Shown in pieces: positions 27,338 through 34,614 of a stretch of DNA of 34,801 nt. Position numbers and translations under genes: made by a program. The notes beneath the pieces are model-generated. The model had not been told where the DNA came from. It was given only the letters and a program-made list of their open reading frames with translations, and did no database searches. Every line of letters begins with the position of its first letter. Within the stretch, counting starts at the first letter, position 1. This DNA is from Bacteroidota bacterium (GTDB lineage Bacteria > Bacteroidota > Bacteroidia > Cytophagales > Cyclobacteriaceae): NCBI GenBank assembly GCA_027593175.1, contig JAQCJI010000021.1, positions 1-34,801 on the forward strand. The letters are read 5' to 3'.

Positions 27338-27880
27338 TTAATATCCCAATTGTCTCGCTACCCGCAAGATCGCAACCACCGACAAGGAATCTGTGATTTT
27401 TCCATTCATGACCCATTCTAGGGCTTCCACAAAGGGAAGCTTTTTGATGCTGATGTCCTCAGTCTCTTCAAATTGCGATTGACCCTCTGTAAGTCCCTTT
27501 GCCAAAAAAATATACCCGACCTCATCGGTTACGGAATTGGAAGTATGAATCACCTGAAGTTCCGTCCATTGCTGCGCAGTAAGTCCTGTTTCCTCCTTCA
27601 ATTCCCGCTGTGCAGAAGCAAGCGTATCCAACTCTAAAGGTCCACCACCCATCGGTACTTCCCAAGAGTAGGCATCAAGCGCATAACGATACTGACCTAC
27701 TAACCAGGTATTCCCGTCTTCATCTAGCGGAAGAATAGCGATTGCTTTGTTTTTAAAATGGATTTTCCCGTAAATTCCATCCTTACCAGCGGGAGTAAGG
27801 ACTTCATGGTGTTCCACACGAATCCAAGGATTATCGTATAACGTAACTTTGGACTTGGTTTTCCAGGGGTTTTTCATCAT
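27338..27880 (-). CDS. NUDIX hydrolase, ADP-ribose pyrophosphatase-like
   Basis: A 180-residue protein that would hydrolyse nucleoside diphosphates linked to another group. The NUDIX box spans residues 78-100 and has the metal-binding RELKEETGL. The first glutamate of the consensus (GX5E) is leucine here (Leu84), with Glu at the adjacent position. The preceding WLVGQYRYAL and EVPMGGG resemble ADP-ribose and GDP-mannose pyrophosphatases. Two adjacent ATGs open the gene. It lies downstream of an Lrp gene but is separated from it by a terminator. Its stop overlaps the likely MATE start. Confidence 0.88.
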   Translation of the reverse strand: MMKNPWKTKSKVTLYDNPWIRVEHHEVLTPAGKDGIYGKIHFKNKAIAILPLDEDGNTWLVGQYRYALDAYSWEVPMGGGPLELDTLASAQRELKEETGLTAQQWTELQVIHTSNSVTDEVGYIFLAKGLTEGQSQFEETEDISIKKLPFVEALEWVMNGKITDSLSVVAILRVARQLGY

Positions 27881-27887
27881 GGTATTT

Positions 27888-27914
27888 AAAAAAAAAGGGT
27901 GGCAACGCCACCCT
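27888..27914 (-). terminator. Intrinsic terminator after the Lrp gene
   Basis: On the minus strand the hairpin AGGGTGGC-gtt-GCCACCCT is an 8-bp stem with a 3-base loop, followed by nine T. It lies about 20 bases after the Lrp stop and just upstream of the NUDIX start, so read-through is limited. Confidence 0.85.
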
Positions 27915-27933
27915 AACCATTATTTTTCTCTTA

Positions 27934-28416
27934 TTAAGCGGGAATTGGAAGTACCTTGGAATCCTTAAAAGTAGAAAGAATCACCATAGATTGCAGCGAG
28001 TCTACCTCTTTGATTTCAGAAACCTTTTCAAGCATCAATTTCTGGTAAGACATGATGTCCTTGGCAATAATTTTTAAAATAAAATCACCTGTACCCGTAA
28101 TATGGTGACACTCAATTACCTCCTCAATAAGATTAATTTCTTTCATGAACGCATCAATATTGGTTTTGTTGTGACCAATCAAGCCCACCAATACAAAAGT
28201 ACTTACACCTAAGCCAATTTTCTCTGAATCCAACTTTGCGTGGTAACTCTTAATAATTCCAGATTGCTCCAATTTTTTAACACGCTCTAAAGTGGGAGCA
28301 GGAGAGAGCCCTATATCCTTTGAAAGCTGTGCATTGGTGATTTTAGCGTTGATCTGAAGTATTTCCAAAATACTTCGGTCAATTTTATCAAACTTAATTC
28401 GAATACTATTATACAT
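27934..28416 (-). CDS. Lrp/AsnC-family transcriptional regulator
   Basis: A 160-residue amino-acid-responsive DNA-binding protein. The N-terminal winged helix-turn-helix starts FDKIDRSILEILQINAKI and includes the recognition helix of LSPAPTLERVKKLEQSG. The C-terminal RAM ligand-binding domain has the typical HHITGTGDFILKI. Such proteins form octamers or higher oligomers and often regulate themselves. No amino-acid biosynthesis gene is adjacent, so its targets are unknown. A long A/T-rich leader region of about 200 bases precedes it. It ends in its own terminator. Confidence 0.93.
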   Translation of the reverse strand: MYNSIRIKFDKIDRSILEILQINAKITNAQLSKDIGLSPAPTLERVKKLEQSGIIKSYHAKLDSEKIGLGVSTFVLVGLIGHNKTNIDAFMKEINLIEEVIECHHITGTGDFILKIIAKDIMSYQKLMLEKVSEIKEVDSLQSMVILSTFKDSKVLPIPA

Positions 28417-28447
28417 TTTTTTGCGTTTTACAAAATTTTATATAACA

Positions 28448-28455
28448 CAAATGTA
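28448..28455 (-). promoter_or_regulatory. Candidate -7 element for the Lrp gene
   Basis: The minus strand reads TACATTTG, an exact TAnnTTTG match, about 32 bases upstream of the ATG at 28416. The surrounding 28417-28622 region is very A/T-rich, holds no gene, and could also contain Lrp-binding sites. Confidence 0.45.
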
Positions 28456-28538
28456 CAATAAATGATGAAAGTTTTATGTGTAAGAAGATGTTTTTTAATT
28501 TAAAATCGGAATTTTGTAAAGAATTACTGTCAATAAAA

Positions 28539-28557
28539 CAAATAATCCCCTTATTTG
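28539..28557 (-). terminator. Possible weak terminator after the TPR gene
   Basis: The inverted repeat CAAATAA-tcccc-TTATTTG has a 7-bp A/T-rich stem. On the minus strand it is followed by TTTTATTG. It lies about 65 bases downstream of the TPR gene stop. The A/T-rich stem makes this a weak candidate; it could equally be a palindromic protein-binding site. Confidence 0.3.
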
Positions 28558-28622
28558 GATCCCATAATTCCACGAATTCAAATTATCTATTGTAATTGGT
28601 AAAAAATAAGAACTAACATTCC

Positions 28623-29810
28623 TTACAATTTATTCTTCTTGATAAAATCTCTCGCTTCTTGATGTGCCGGGTGCTTACGCTTTGCGAATTTTTTCACTGC
28701 GCTGAAGTATGTCCTTGCCAACGGTTTATTTTTCTCTGCAGTAGCAATCTTTCCCAAAGAAATCAAGGAATATAAATAATACCCACTCTCCTGGGATTCC
28801 GATTCCTCTCCAAAGGTGATGGTCTTGGAATAATATTTTTTAGCCTCTACCTTGTTGCCTACCCGATAGAAGTATTCTCCAAGATAAAAAGCAGCATAGC
28901 GTCCACTAGTAGATTCATATCCAAACAGCTTTTGATCGATCCTCGCTAAGATTTCAAAGGACTCTTGCATGGCTTGGGTCCATTTGCCAGTAGTGTAAAG
29001 ATATCGGGCATAAGAACGATGGAAATAGGGATTGCTGGGAAATTTTTCATGAAGGTATTCTACAATTCGCAAGGCGTCTTCTGGCCTTTTTTCCTCTGAA
29101 CCGTACAGTCGAAACAGAAAGTATTGGGCCTCCACCCTCGTGTAGAAGGCATTGGAGGCAACATTTTCGAGTTGAGTCAACCCTAATTTCTTATTACCTT
29201 TTGGGAAAAGTGCCAACACTGGCTTCAGCAAGGGATAATTTTCTGGAATCCACACCGAAAAATAGTTGAATAAGGCATCTCCAAGGAGAAGTTCTGGATT
29301 AAACTCCTTCTCACCTTTGCTCATTTTCATGTAGTCCAACGCATTGTTCCCGGCAAATGTAGCCTTAGTCCAGTTTTTTCGCTCGCTATACAAGCGGCCT
29401 TGAAAACCGTAGCCTGCTGCCAAAAAAAATGCAGCTTCCTTATTTTTAGGATTCTGATCTAACATTTTTTTTGCTTTGGCATTGGCGCGATCTAAATACT
29501 GAATGAAAATATTATCGTAACGCTTATTATTCACATTAATTTCTATTCTCCACCAGTAGCCCAATGCCATCAAAAAGTCAGGTAAAGGATGATCTGGATA
29601 CTGGTACATAATCACAGTAAAATCCCGTTCTGCCGTAGCAAAATCAAAATTATACATGCTATTAATCGCCTTAGTAATCCGGTATTGTAAGCCCTTGTCC
29701 AAGAGCAAATAGGGAGCATTTGCCGTTCCCGGTTCTTGGGCCTGTACCTTTTCAACATTGAGGCACCCTAAAAAAAGAAAAAAACCAAGCACATGAAAGA
29801 TGTGACGCAT
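28623..29810 (-). CDS. Exported TPR protein of unknown function
   Basis: A 395-residue protein with a signal peptide (IFHVLGFFLFLGCLNVEKVQ). The cysteine in FLGC resembles a lipobox, so it may be a lipoprotein; a signal peptidase I site near VQAQ is the alternative. The rest is built of helical tetratricopeptide-like repeats: MYQYPDHPLPDFLMALGYWW, NPKNKEAAFFLAAGYGFQ, FPSNPYFHRSYARYLYTTG, and RVGNKVEAKKYYSKTITFG. TPR proteins usually scaffold protein complexes; no partner is suggested by the neighbours. It is divergent from a membrane-protein gene. Confidence 0.75.
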   Translation of the reverse strand: MRHIFHVLGFFLFLGCLNVEKVQAQEPGTANAPYLLLDKGLQYRITKAINSMYNFDFATAERDFTVIMYQYPDHPLPDFLMALGYWWRIEINVNNKRYDNIFIQYLDRANAKAKKMLDQNPKNKEAAFFLAAGYGFQGRLYSERKNWTKATFAGNNALDYMKMSKGEKEFNPELLLGDALFNYFSVWIPENYPLLKPVLALFPKGNKKLGLTQLENVASNAFYTRVEAQYFLFRLYGSEEKRPEDALRIVEYLHEKFPSNPYFHRSYARYLYTTGKWTQAMQESFEILARIDQKLFGYESTSGRYAAFYLGEYFYRVGNKVEAKKYYSKTITFGEESESQESGYYLYSLISLGKIATAEKNKPLARTYFSAVKKFAKRKHPAHQEARDFIKKNKL

Positions 29811-29832
29811 AACTCTTAGTTGGTTTACAATG

Positions 29833-29840
29833 CAAATCTA
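29833..29840 (-). promoter_or_regulatory. Candidate -7 element for the TPR gene
   Basis: The minus strand reads TAGATTTG, an exact TAnnTTTG match, about 23 bases upstream of the TPR start at 29810, in the 78-base divergent intergenic gap. Confidence 0.4.
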
Positions 29841-29888
29841 CGGCGAATTCCAAACAAACGTTTAGATTTACTCCGTTAATCCAAGAAA

Positions 29889-30536
29889 ATGGCAACAGCA
29901 GCATCTCCATTGGCCCAAAAAATTAAGGAAGCTCTAGATTTTGATAAGCGACTATTTTTTGTACTTCTTGTTATTATCTTTCTTACAATTAGATACTTGA
30001 CCAATACGCTGATTTTGGAAGCCATTCCAGATTCGGAGCAATTGGATGCTCAAGGTGACCTGCTATTTTTTCATATTTTCAACACCCTAAACTACATCTG
30101 GACACCCTTAGCACTACTCTGGAAGTTTACCGTAATCGCCTTCCTTTTCTGGTCCATCAGTTTAACCATCGGCTACAAGGCACCCTTTAAGGCTCTTTGG
30201 CATTTTGCTTTGGCCACCGAATTTATATTTATATTCCCTGAACTGCTACGCCTTTTATGGTACCTCAATCCCACAGGAACGGTAACTTTCCTGGAGATTC
30301 AAAATTTTGAGCCCTTATCTGTGCTATGGTTACTTGGTCCTGAACAGGTAGATGAAAGATTTCACTATCCCCTTTCTATTTTGAATTTGTTTGAGATGGC
30401 CTACGGTATCGCTTGGGTCTTTGGTTTTTATACCATCAGTCGTAGAAGTATTGCCGAGAGTATCCCAGTCGTGCTTCTCTCCTACTTCCTTCCATTACTG
30501 CTCTGGCTGGCTTTTTATGCAGCCTCCTACCGCTAA
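29889..30536 (+). CDS. Multi-pass membrane protein of unknown function
   Basis: A 215-residue protein with about five membrane helices (for example FFVLLVIIFLTIRYLT, LLWKFTVIAFLFWSISLTI, AYGIAWVFGFYTIS, VVLLSYFLPLLLWLAFYA). The N-terminus is soluble and slightly charged. I do not recognise a family; the overall layout is like small Yip1-type or unclassified inner-membrane proteins. It is divergent from the TPR gene. Its stop overlaps the DUF2256 gene stop by 4 bases in convergent orientation. Confidence 0.7.
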   Translation: MATAASPLAQKIKEALDFDKRLFFVLLVIIFLTIRYLTNTLILEAIPDSEQLDAQGDLLFFHIFNTLNYIWTPLALLWKFTVIAFLFWSISLTIGYKAPFKALWHFALATEFIFIFPELLRLLWYLNPTGTVTFLEIQNFEPLSVLWLLGPEQVDERFHYPLSILNLFEMAYGIAWVFGFYTISRRSIAESIPVVLLSYFLPLLLWLAFYAASYR

Positions 30537-30676
30537 ATTTTCTTCTTCTTCCGCTCATTTCTGCAGCGATCTGAACAATAATTAACTTCTTCCCAGCAGC
30601 GTTCCCACTTTTTACGCCAAGAAAAAGGCCTCTGGCAAACCAGACAGATTTTGGAAGGCAAATGTTGCTTTTTCAT
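30533..30676 (-). CDS. DUF2256 domain protein (small zinc-ribbon-like)
   Basis: A 47-residue protein. The family pattern is clear: KICLVCQRPFSWRKKWERCW followed by VNYCSDRCR. Its cysteines (CxxC at the start and CSDRC near the end) probably bind zinc. I chose the ATG at 30676, giving MKKQHLPSKICLVC, because it matches the family start; the frame is open further upstream into photolyase coding sequence. The ATG lies one base after the photolyase stop, so it is translationally coupled to that gene. The family is known only by association, often with photolyase/cryptochrome genes. Confidence 0.88.
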   Translation of the reverse strand: MKKQHLPSKICLVCQRPFSWRKKWERCWEEVNYCSDRCRNERKKKKI

Positions 30677-30677
30677 C

Positions 30678-31943
30678 TCAAGACCATCGTTTAGAAAGCG
30701 TATGCTTTGCCAGAATTCGCTTGCCATCCATCACTACCGCATCGGCTTTTTGAGCAGCCCAAATACGCTTTCTTGCTTCTGATGCCGCTTTTTTAATATC
30801 CACAATCGAGAAAGGATAGTCCTTACCGTATTCAAATCCTAGTTCTTGCTGCTCCAAAGGAGTAAGCTCCCAGGGTTGATGCAAGAAAGTAGTGGGCAGC
30901 TTTGTAAGTTCAGGAAGCCACTTTCGGATAAAAACACCTTCCGTATCATGGTCTTTAGCTTGCTTTATCGGATTATATACACGTATGGTATTTATCCCTG
31001 TGACCCCAGCTTGCATCTGCAATTGTGGATAATGGATTCCAGGTTCAAAATCCAAAAATTGTTGTGCCAAAAAGTTAGCCCCGGATTGCCACGATTGATC
31101 CAAATGGTGCGTCAGAAAGGAAACTACCATTGCTCGCATTCGAAAATTTAAATAGCCTGTTTCAACTAAGCAGCGCATACAGGCGTCCACCAAAGGCACC
31201 CCGGTTTTTCCCTCCTGCCAAGCCTGAATCCAATCGGGACGACTTGCATTTTCATTCCCTTTAAAACCCTGATTGATGGATTCACTATCCATGCGTGATT
31301 CCATTTCAAATTTTTGAATAAAATGACAATGCCATTTAAGTCGAGATTGGAAATTGAGAAGGTTTCGAGCTTGCTCACCCTCAGCAATCTTTTTACTCGT
31401 TTGCTGGTAAACCTCACGGGTAGATAGGCATCCCCAGGCCAAATAGGGAGATAATCGGCTGCAACCGGTTCTACTTCCCTCTGGTTTACTGATCTGCTTA
31501 CTGTAATTTTTAGCTCTGGAAAGGAGAAAACTTTTTAAGTATTTTCTACCTATTTGCTCCCCACCAGGCTGCATTTTAGGTGCTTGAGCAGTCCACGCAC
31601 TTGGCAAGGGGCAACGTATTCCGAAAGTGGAATATCCTGAAGGAGAAGGGGCAAATTTTGCTTGGTCAATGGAGAACACACCTAGCAGTTGCAAAAAAGC
31701 ATCCTTGACCTCACCGTCATAGACTAAAATATCCCCTTTAATCTGGGCTAACCTTTCCCGCATGTCTTGAAGACTCTGGTATACAAAGCGCCAATGTCTT
31801 GCACTGCTTTGGGGAGCATTGACTAAGGATGGTTCAAAACAATACAAAAGAAGAATTGGGAATCCTGCGGCAATCGCCTGCGCTAAAGGTTGATGATCGC
31901 TCAATCTCAAATCCCTCTTCAACCAAACCACAGAAATTTTCAT
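30678..31943 (-). CDS. Photolyase/cryptochrome family protein with shortened N-terminal domain
   Basis: A 421-residue FAD-binding flavoprotein. The N-terminus starts [20 protein letters not shown]. The FAD domain from about 150 has [28 protein letters not shown] and [17 protein letters not shown]. Relatives are typically about 470-490 residues. After the third strand (DILVYDG, 71-77) and the segment LGVFSID, the usual helix and fifth strand of the alpha/beta (antenna) domain are missing. The sequence runs directly into a linker ([15 protein letters not shown]) and [15 protein letters not shown]. About 50-60 residues appear to be lost in frame. Repair activity or another role cannot be decided from sequence. 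The ATG at 31943 is chosen because it gives [13 protein letters not shown]. Confidence 0.88.
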   Translation of the reverse strand: MKISVVWLKRDLRLSDHQPLAQAIAAGFPILLLYCFEPSLVNAPQSSARHWRFVYQSLQDMRERLAQIKGDILVYDGEVKDAFLQLLGVFSIDQAKFAPSPSGYSTFGIRCPLPSAWTAQAPKMQPGGEQIGRKYLKSFLLSRAKNYSKQISKPEGSRTGCSRLSPYLAWGCLSTREVYQQTSKKIAEGEQARNLLNFQSRLKWHCHFIQKFEMESRMDSESINQGFKGNENASRPDWIQAWQEGKTGVPLVDACMRCLVETGYLNFRMRAMVVSFLTHHLDQSWQSGANFLAQQFLDFEPGIHYPQLQMQAGVTGINTIRVYNPIKQAKDHDTEGVFIRKWLPELTKLPTTFLHQPWELTPLEQQELGFEYGKDYPFSIVDIKKAASEARKRIWAAQKADAVVMDGKRILAKHTLSKRWS

Positions 31944-31989
31944 ATTCTTAAAACCTTGAGCTGCTCGCAAGGTTTAAAGAATATGAAAA
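31937..31989. repeat. 53-bp near-perfect palindrome containing both divergent start codons
   Basis: The left arm 31937-31958 and right arm 31968-31989 are 22 bases each and match as inverted repeats at 21 of 22 positions, with a 9-base centre (31959-31967). The photolyase ATG (complement of 31941-31943) and the TIGR03643 ATG (31983-31985) sit at exactly mirrored positions. Because of the symmetry, both strands read QG(F/L)KNMK through the start in their respective frames. It may be an operator for a dimeric regulator or an RNA hairpin that hides the start codons. Confidence 0.9.
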
Positions 31990-32267
31990 AATTAAAAGAA
32001 CTTTCACTTTCAGATATTGATCGAATTATAGAGATGGCCTGGGAGGACAGGACCCCTTTTGATGCAATTTTGAGTCAATTTGGAATCAGTGAAGGCGAGA
32101 CCATACAACTTATGCGCTTACACATGAAGAAAAGCTCATTCAAGATGTGGCGTACACGGGTACAAGGTCGCAGTACCAAACACAACAAAAAAGCACCAGA
32201 CGACCTACTGACCTTCAAGTCTAGGATGCAAAAAGGAATCGCGATGAATAAGGTTTCCAAGCGCTAA
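31983..32267 (+). CDS. TIGR03643 (DUF2805) family protein
   Basis: A 94-residue cytoplasmic protein whose central block LSDIDRIIEMAWEDRTPFDA is followed by a motif with SSFKMWRTRVQGRSTKH. Both match TIGR03643. The helical arrangement and basic C-terminal half suggest nucleic-acid binding, but no function is established. I chose the ATG at 31983 because it gives a start inside the family; the frame is open to 31890. It is divergent from the photolyase gene with 39 bases between the starts, inside the palindrome. The family tends to occur near photolyase and DUF2256 genes. Confidence 0.87.
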   Translation: MKKLKELSLSDIDRIIEMAWEDRTPFDAILSQFGISEGETIQLMRLHMKKSSFKMWRTRVQGRSTKHNKKAPDDLLTFKSRMQKGIAMNKVSKR

Positions 32268-32308
32268 CAAAAATACGCCTCTAAACACCTTTACTTCTAT
32301 AATGAAAG

Positions 32309-32578
32309 TCAAACTAACCCCTTAAACTGCACTATTTTTCTTATTTTTTGAACCTCCATTACATCCAAGCAAATTAGAAAGAGCCAAGGGATGCCATGCC
32401 ACAATAAATCCAAACAGTCCATAGTGCCCATTCCTCCCGCACATCCTGCTACCCATCGGATTTTTCCCCAGTTATGGGGCTCAGGAAAAAATGGGGCCAA
32501 TCCTAGTACCAAACAGAAAAGCATCACCATTTTAAAGCTATTGTAAAGCTTGAGCGGCTTTACTTCTTCTTGACCCAA
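32309..32578 (-). CDS. Small membrane protein of unknown function
   Basis: An 89-residue protein with two probable membrane helices (MVMLFCLVLGLAPFF and LLWHGIPWLFLICL). The central loop PEPHNWGKIRWVAGCAGGMG is glycine-rich and seems characteristic of a small uncharacterised Bacteroidota family. It starts 19 bases inside the end of the hydroxylase gene in a different frame, so the pair is translationally coupled. The ATG at 32578 is the longest choice; a later start at the second methionine (32530) is possible. Confidence 0.65.
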   Translation of the reverse strand: MGQEEVKPLKLYNSFKMVMLFCLVLGLAPFFPEPHNWGKIRWVAGCAGGMGTMDCLDLLWHGIPWLFLICLDVMEVQKIRKIVQFKGLV

Positions 32579-33432
32579 GGATGAGTAAGCTGCTGTAAAA
32601 ATGTCTTTGGGAAAATTCCTTGATGATCAAAACCCAAAGGCTCGTTTGGGCTTTCGTTGGGAATGTAAGCCGTACCGAACATGTAATCCCAAAGGCTGAG
32701 CGAAATCCCGTAGTTCACACCAAGACTTCCAGCCGGAATTTCCTTGGCATGGTGCCACAAATGCATCACGGGATTGTTCAACACATACTTCAGTGGACCA
32801 TAGGTGATTTTCACATTTGCATGATTCAAATGACCAATAAGAATCGTCCCTAGGTGTAAAATAAAGAAGTCATCGAGCCCAAAGCCAATCATAGCAAGCG
32901 GAATATATTGGACAGATTTGTAGACAATTGTCTCCATCCAATGGTAACGTAAATGGGCAGCAAATCCCATCTGCTCCACCGAATGATGCACCTTATGAAA
33001 TTCCCAAAGCCAAGGACTGTAATGCAGCCAACGGTGTACGTTCCACTGAATAAAGTCTGCCACCACAAATAGAAGCAAGAATTGAGACCAAATTGGCCAA
33101 GATGCAATTTGGAATGCTACTAGATTGGTGATCCCAAAAAGCGCTAGGAAATCATTGAATACCTCAACGGCTAAATTGGATACCGCATTGTAACCAATCA
33201 AGGAGAATAGAAAGAAGTTGAAAAACATGTAAAAGCCATCCAACCAGAAATCCTCTCGAATGACTGCCTGATTTTTGCGCCAAGGGAAAACCAATTCAAG
33301 ACTCCAAACCACTAGAGAAATCCCCAATAGCCACCAAAAATAATTGTGCCAAGAGGGGTACAAAATTTCCGAGCTGAGGTAGTTCCAATACCCGTAATAC
33401 CCATCTGAGAAGACCTGAATGTATTCTTGCAT
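32560..33432 (-). CDS. Sterol desaturase/fatty acid hydroxylase family protein
   Basis: A 290-residue integral-membrane di-iron oxygenase. The histidine clusters are HRWLH (133-137), HKVHH (146-150), HLNHAN (201-206) and HLWHH (224-228), which coordinate the iron pair. Four or so membrane helices precede and separate them. The substrate may be a fatty acid, a carotenoid or another lipid; sequence cannot decide. The gene lies between a TauE/SafE permease gene 6 bases upstream and the 89-residue membrane protein overlapping downstream, so it is in an operon. Confidence 0.92.
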   Translation of the reverse strand: MQEYIQVFSDGYYGYWNYLSSEILYPSWHNYFWWLLGISLVVWSLELVFPWRKNQAVIREDFWLDGFYMFFNFFLFSLIGYNAVSNLAVEVFNDFLALFGITNLVAFQIASWPIWSQFLLLFVVADFIQWNVHRWLHYSPWLWEFHKVHHSVEQMGFAAHLRYHWMETIVYKSVQYIPLAMIGFGLDDFFILHLGTILIGHLNHANVKITYGPLKYVLNNPVMHLWHHAKEIPAGSLGVNYGISLSLWDYMFGTAYIPNESPNEPLGFDHQGIFPKTFLQQLTHPWVKKK

Positions 33433-33438
33433 AGAGAT

Positions 33439-34245
33439 TTAAATAGCCAATAATTCTTTTGTAATGATGTAAATTCCAATTATTAACACAAACCAACCAA
33501 AACCTGTTTTTAAAACTTTTTCATTTATTTTTTTGGACAAAGCACTTCCAATAAAAATCCCGACAATGGATAGTGCAGTAAAGATAAGTAACATCTGCCA
33601 ATCAATCGTCTGGGTAGAGAGATCCCCAAAAAATCCAATTAGGGATTTTGTAGCAATTATCAGTAAGGAAGTCCCTACCGCCATTTTCATCGGCAGATTG
33701 GCTAGCAAAACCAAGGCTGGAATAATCAAGAATCCCCCACCTGCACCCACAATCCCCGTGATCACCCCTATCACTGATCCTTCAAGAGCAATCAAAGGGA
33801 AATTGAACGAAACTGGTTTTTCTTCCTCACAATCCTCACATTTTTTAGTAGCAATCATGGAGTAAGAAGCGGCAAGCATGATCAGCGCAAAAAACACCAT
33901 GATTCCAATATTTTTGGTAATGATCGCCTCTCCTACTGTAAACAAAGGGTCTGGAAGTGCCGGAACAAGAAATTTTCGTGTAAAAAAAACGGCAATAAAT
34001 GAGGGGATGGCAAATATCAAAGCGGTTTTGTAATTCACTAATCCTTTTTTCATGTAAGTTACCGCACCTACCAAAGAGGTACTCCCAACCATAAATAAGG
34101 AATAGGCAGTGGCCAAGACAGGATTCACCCCAAAAATATAAACGAGAACAGGAACGGTTAAAATAGATCCCCCACCGCCAATCAGCCCTAAACTGATGCC
34201 AATCAAAATTGCGGCAGCAAAACCAATAATCACAATATTATCCAT
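33439..34245 (-). CDS. TauE/SafE family sulfite/anion exporter
   Basis: A 268-residue membrane permease with about eight helices. The two-fold family repeat is visible as GISLGLIGGGGSILTVPVLV near the N-terminus and GVITGIVGAGGGFLIIPALV in the second half. Family members export sulfite, sulfoacetate and related anions. A charged loop with CEDCEEEKP lies in the middle and could bind metal. It is the first gene of a three-gene minus-strand operon with the hydroxylase. A candidate -7 element lies 28-35 bases upstream. Confidence 0.92.
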   Translation of the reverse strand: MDNIVIIGFAAAILIGISLGLIGGGGSILTVPVLVYIFGVNPVLATAYSLFMVGSTSLVGAVTYMKKGLVNYKTALIFAIPSFIAVFFTRKFLVPALPDPLFTVGEAIITKNIGIMVFFALIMLAASYSMIATKKCEDCEEEKPVSFNFPLIALEGSVIGVITGIVGAGGGFLIIPALVLLANLPMKMAVGTSLLIIATKSLIGFFGDLSTQTIDWQMLLIFTALSIVGIFIGSALSKKINEKVLKTGFGWFVLIIGIYIITKELLAI

Positions 34246-34272
34246 TCAGGAGACAAGTTAGAATTTACTTCT

Positions 34273-34280
34273 CAAAAGTA
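34273..34280 (-). promoter_or_regulatory. Candidate -7 element for the TauE-hydroxylase operon
   Basis: The minus strand reads TACTTTTG, an exact TAnnTTTG match, about 28 bases before the TauE ATG at 34245. A TTG lies 15 bases further upstream, shorter than the ideal spacing. Confidence 0.45.
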
Positions 34281-34591
34281 GCGCACCCGGCTCCTCAACT
34301 GAGTAGCCACCCAGATAAAAAAATGGAAAGGACACCTTCAGGTAGTTCTCGCGCTGTCATGCGCTAAAAGTACAGAACAAAATTGATATTGACCTGAAAT
34401 TATCCCCTGTGAGTCATTCCTTGGGATAGAAAAAATAGCCTTAAAATCGGGATCCGTGTTCCCTAGCTTTGCCTTCTACACTTGATGGGTGGTTCTAAAT
34501 CTAATTCAGTAAAAACATCCCGGATCTGTTACATATCGGCGACAAAAACCGCCACTCATCCTTTTCCATCACCATTTTTGCAAGTATTAGC

Positions 34592-34599
34592 TAGTTTTG
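34592..34599 (+). promoter_or_regulatory. Candidate -7 element for the TonB-receptor gene
   Basis: TAGTTTTG matches TAnnTTTG exactly, 15 bases upstream of the ATG at 34615. This would give a very short leader. No TTG at ideal -33 spacing was found. Confidence 0.35.
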
Positions 34600-34614
34600 T
34601 AGGTATTTGATACC

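Larger units (their letters stand above)
34246..34614. other. Non-coding divergent region between TauE and TonB-receptor genes
   Basis: About 370 bases without a plausible gene. It holds the candidate -7 boxes for both flanking genes and a few short inverted repeats (TATCCC/GGGATA around 34408-34435, and GCGC-tgtcat-GCGC near 34351-34364). I checked for a cobalamin-type riboswitch, because the right gene is a TonB receptor, and found no convincing match. The rest shows no recognisable element. Confidence 0.5.

Noticed and set aside
30676-30727. N-terminal extension of the DUF2256 protein from 30727
   Set aside because: It overlaps photolyase coding sequence; the ATG at 30676 gives the standard family start.
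31890-31982. N-terminal extension of the TIGR03643 protein from 31890
   Set aside because: The extra 31 residues are the antisense of the photolyase start plus the palindrome and do not resemble the family.
34278-34286. Second copy of GTAGCGCAC found in the accC-pyk terminator
   Set aside because: Only a 9-base match, with no inverted partner; chance is enough.
34246-34614. Cobalamin or other riboswitch upstream of the TonB-receptor gene
   Set aside because: A GCCACT-like string is present, but the conserved core boxes and paired arms of the cobalamin aptamer were not found in either direction.
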